NCBI RefSeq assembly: GCF_002443255.2 | Contig: NW_019211458.1 | Coordinates: 28,362,485-28,426,484 of the forward strand | Direction of reading: 5' to 3' | Length of the DNA: 64,000 bases | Source: Varroa destructor | Lineage: Eukaryota; Arthropoda; Arachnida; Mesostigmata; Varroidae | Part shown: piece after piece, positions 62,429 to 64,000 of the stretch | Position numbering within the stretch: position 1 is the stretch's first letter | Layout: each line of letters begins with the position of its first letter | The notes under the pieces: generated by a model | Database searches by the model: none | What the model was told of the DNA's origin: nothing | The model's input: the letters and a program-made list of their open reading frames with translations, nothing else | Made by a program: the position numbers and the translations under genes

Positions 62429-63718
62429 CAGCTTGAAAACACCAGTGACCCAAATGGACATTATGCGTTACATTCTGTAAACTATCGCGCAATGTCCACA
62501 TTATCGACACGGGTGTATACGTCATCTTCGCATCTGGTGGGTACGTTGTAATCAAAAACTACTTTTAACAGTCACGCATATTTAGCTTCCAAACGCTGAC
62601 GTCACTTTGCAGCTGGAAAACAGAGCTTTCGTTAAAAAACGCAAAACACGTTACAACTATTTTGTTCATTATCCTCCATGCTCTAAGTGTCAAAAGGTTT
62701 TTTCTAGTTTCCAAAAACACTAAACGAAAATAAAGCGAATAAAAATGAAAAAAAAAACGATAATGCGAAAAACAACGAACGGTTTTGTATTTCTTTGAAA
62801 CGTAGTTAAGCGAAACGTTTTCCGTTATAGCCCGTTTCCTTCACCTGATACGCTAGTCAACGGCGGCAGTACATAGATTAATAAGGGGTTCATAGACTTT
62901 CAAGGTCTTTGTGGCGGGCATTTTGAAATACAGATGATCAAGTTGTTTGGTTTCTGCCGTTTCAATGACTGACTGGCGATCAGTGAAACGATCTTCATTT
63001 TTGTTGTGGCAGTTGATTGAAAGACAACGAATAAGCTTAACGCTGCGTATAAACGATATTTAAATTGCTTTTTAAAAGATTCACGCAGATTCATGCAGTC
63101 GTATGCATATGAACTACCTGTCTTAGAGGATATCTGTACTTGCTCAAATCTCGATGCACTTTGAAGACCTACAATTGTAAACGGTAGGCCAAAATAAACC
63201 AAATTGCCTATTTACACTGGCAGCGGAGATTACTTTTCATCTAGTCGATTTCCTGAGCGAGAGATATTTTAGAGAAACATATTCACTAGTCTTGTCCAAT
63301 CGTTCGTCTAGTGTCTGCGACATTTTTAAAATTAAAGAACTTATATCATAGGTCCTATAGTTGAAGTTAAGTCGTCCATAAGCTCACTCGGATAGATATC
63401 TCAATAAAATCGAATTTATCGAGCTTATTCCATCAGATAGCTCTCCCACACCTAGCTATTATTGTTCAGCATGATGGGGTCCGGCTTTGCTGTTATTGAA
63501 GTTGTACTTGACTAAATTTGTTCCTTTTCCCGAACTTTGACGTTGTGACATATGCGTCGTTGTACGTGTACCTCTACTTTGTAATGTAAGGCAAGCCGAA
63601 CAATAGACCCTACCAGCATACCCCTGATTATTCAGAAAAGCCTTTATGAAGCTTAGCTTACAACGAGTAAAGACAATTTTATTAAAGTACGCTTCTCGAA
63701 TGGCTTTTGATTCAATCA
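62429..63718. other. Non-coding stretch
   Basis: Nothing supportable seen; a 100-codon frame at 62900-63202 (-) is within chance expectation. Confidence 0.4.
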
Positions 63719-63719
63719 A

Positions 63720-63745
63720 AATATATATATATATATATATATATA
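63720..63745. repeat. (AT)13 microsatellite
   Basis: Uninterrupted AT run. The two open frames crossing it (one per strand) read Ile-Tyr repeats there and are artefacts of the run. Confidence 0.9.
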
Positions 63746-64000
63746 GAAAAATTAACACTTTAATTACCGTTAGCCGTGCTACAACTATCATGTACGAATA
63801 TTTTGTCTCATATACGTCTTACACCTACTTCTTCGCCCTTCGGACCTTTACGGACAAGTTAGTGACTATGCACTTTTTTACCTCTGGCCCTTGACCTTAA
63901 CAGATGTCGTTTAGGAAGTTCCATGAGAATAAGGGATCTGTGTCGTTCACGAAATGTTCACAGTCTTCAGCGTGCTTGAGGGATGTGACAAACGTTGTGA

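Noticed and set aside
1..64000. CRISPR arrays, rRNA genes, complete tRNA genes and bacterial-type operons
   Set aside because: Looked for on both strands; no regularly spaced repeats, no rRNA-like conserved blocks, and no sequence that folds into a full cloverleaf was found by eye.

Overview
The window looks like nuclear DNA of an animal. It is AT-rich (roughly 60% A+T judged by eye, not counted), gene-poor, full of simple repeats, and carries scattered decayed tRNA-derived SINE-like copies. The one unmistakable gene encodes a mitochondrial tryptophanyl-tRNA synthetase of metazoan type. There is no operon layout and no bacterial signal. An arthropod, possibly a mite or tick with long introns and intergenic gaps, is my guess only; nothing in the sequence proves the taxon.

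Layout. Positions 2-97 (+) hold the last 31 codons and stop of a gene that enters from the left; its product ends in a basic Lys/Arg-rich tail. Positions 4491-5507 (-) hold an intact, intronless WARS2-like gene, with polyadenylation signals just beyond its stop. From about 5.5 kb to the right end I find no further gene I would defend. That stretch holds at least six tRNA-derived SINE-like copies (near 17.5, 18.5, 33.3, 42.1, 54.0 and 60.3 kb), a hairpin with a tRNA-Lys-like T-arm (39.1 kb), one fragment with a canonical LINE reverse-transcriptase motif (51.9 kb, -), several perfect or near-perfect palindromes (7.2, 20.2, 27.3 kb), many (TA)n and other microsatellites, and a few CpG-rich patches (19.3-19.8, 24.6-25.0, 43.0-43.5 kb) that could hide exons or promoters.

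Limits. At this base composition a stop falls about every 16 codons, so by my rough estimate some 20 open stretches of 90 codons or more are expected by chance in the six frames of 64 kb. I therefore treat reading frames of 60-125 codons without a family match as background. The frame at 35994-36473 (about 160 codons) is borderline. Small exons between long introns cannot be excluded anywhere; RNA-seq or a protein-to-genome alignment would decide. The two supported genes have no visible functional link: WARS2 charges mitochondrial tRNA-Trp, and the 5'-edge gene is unidentified. I see no multi-gene system here.
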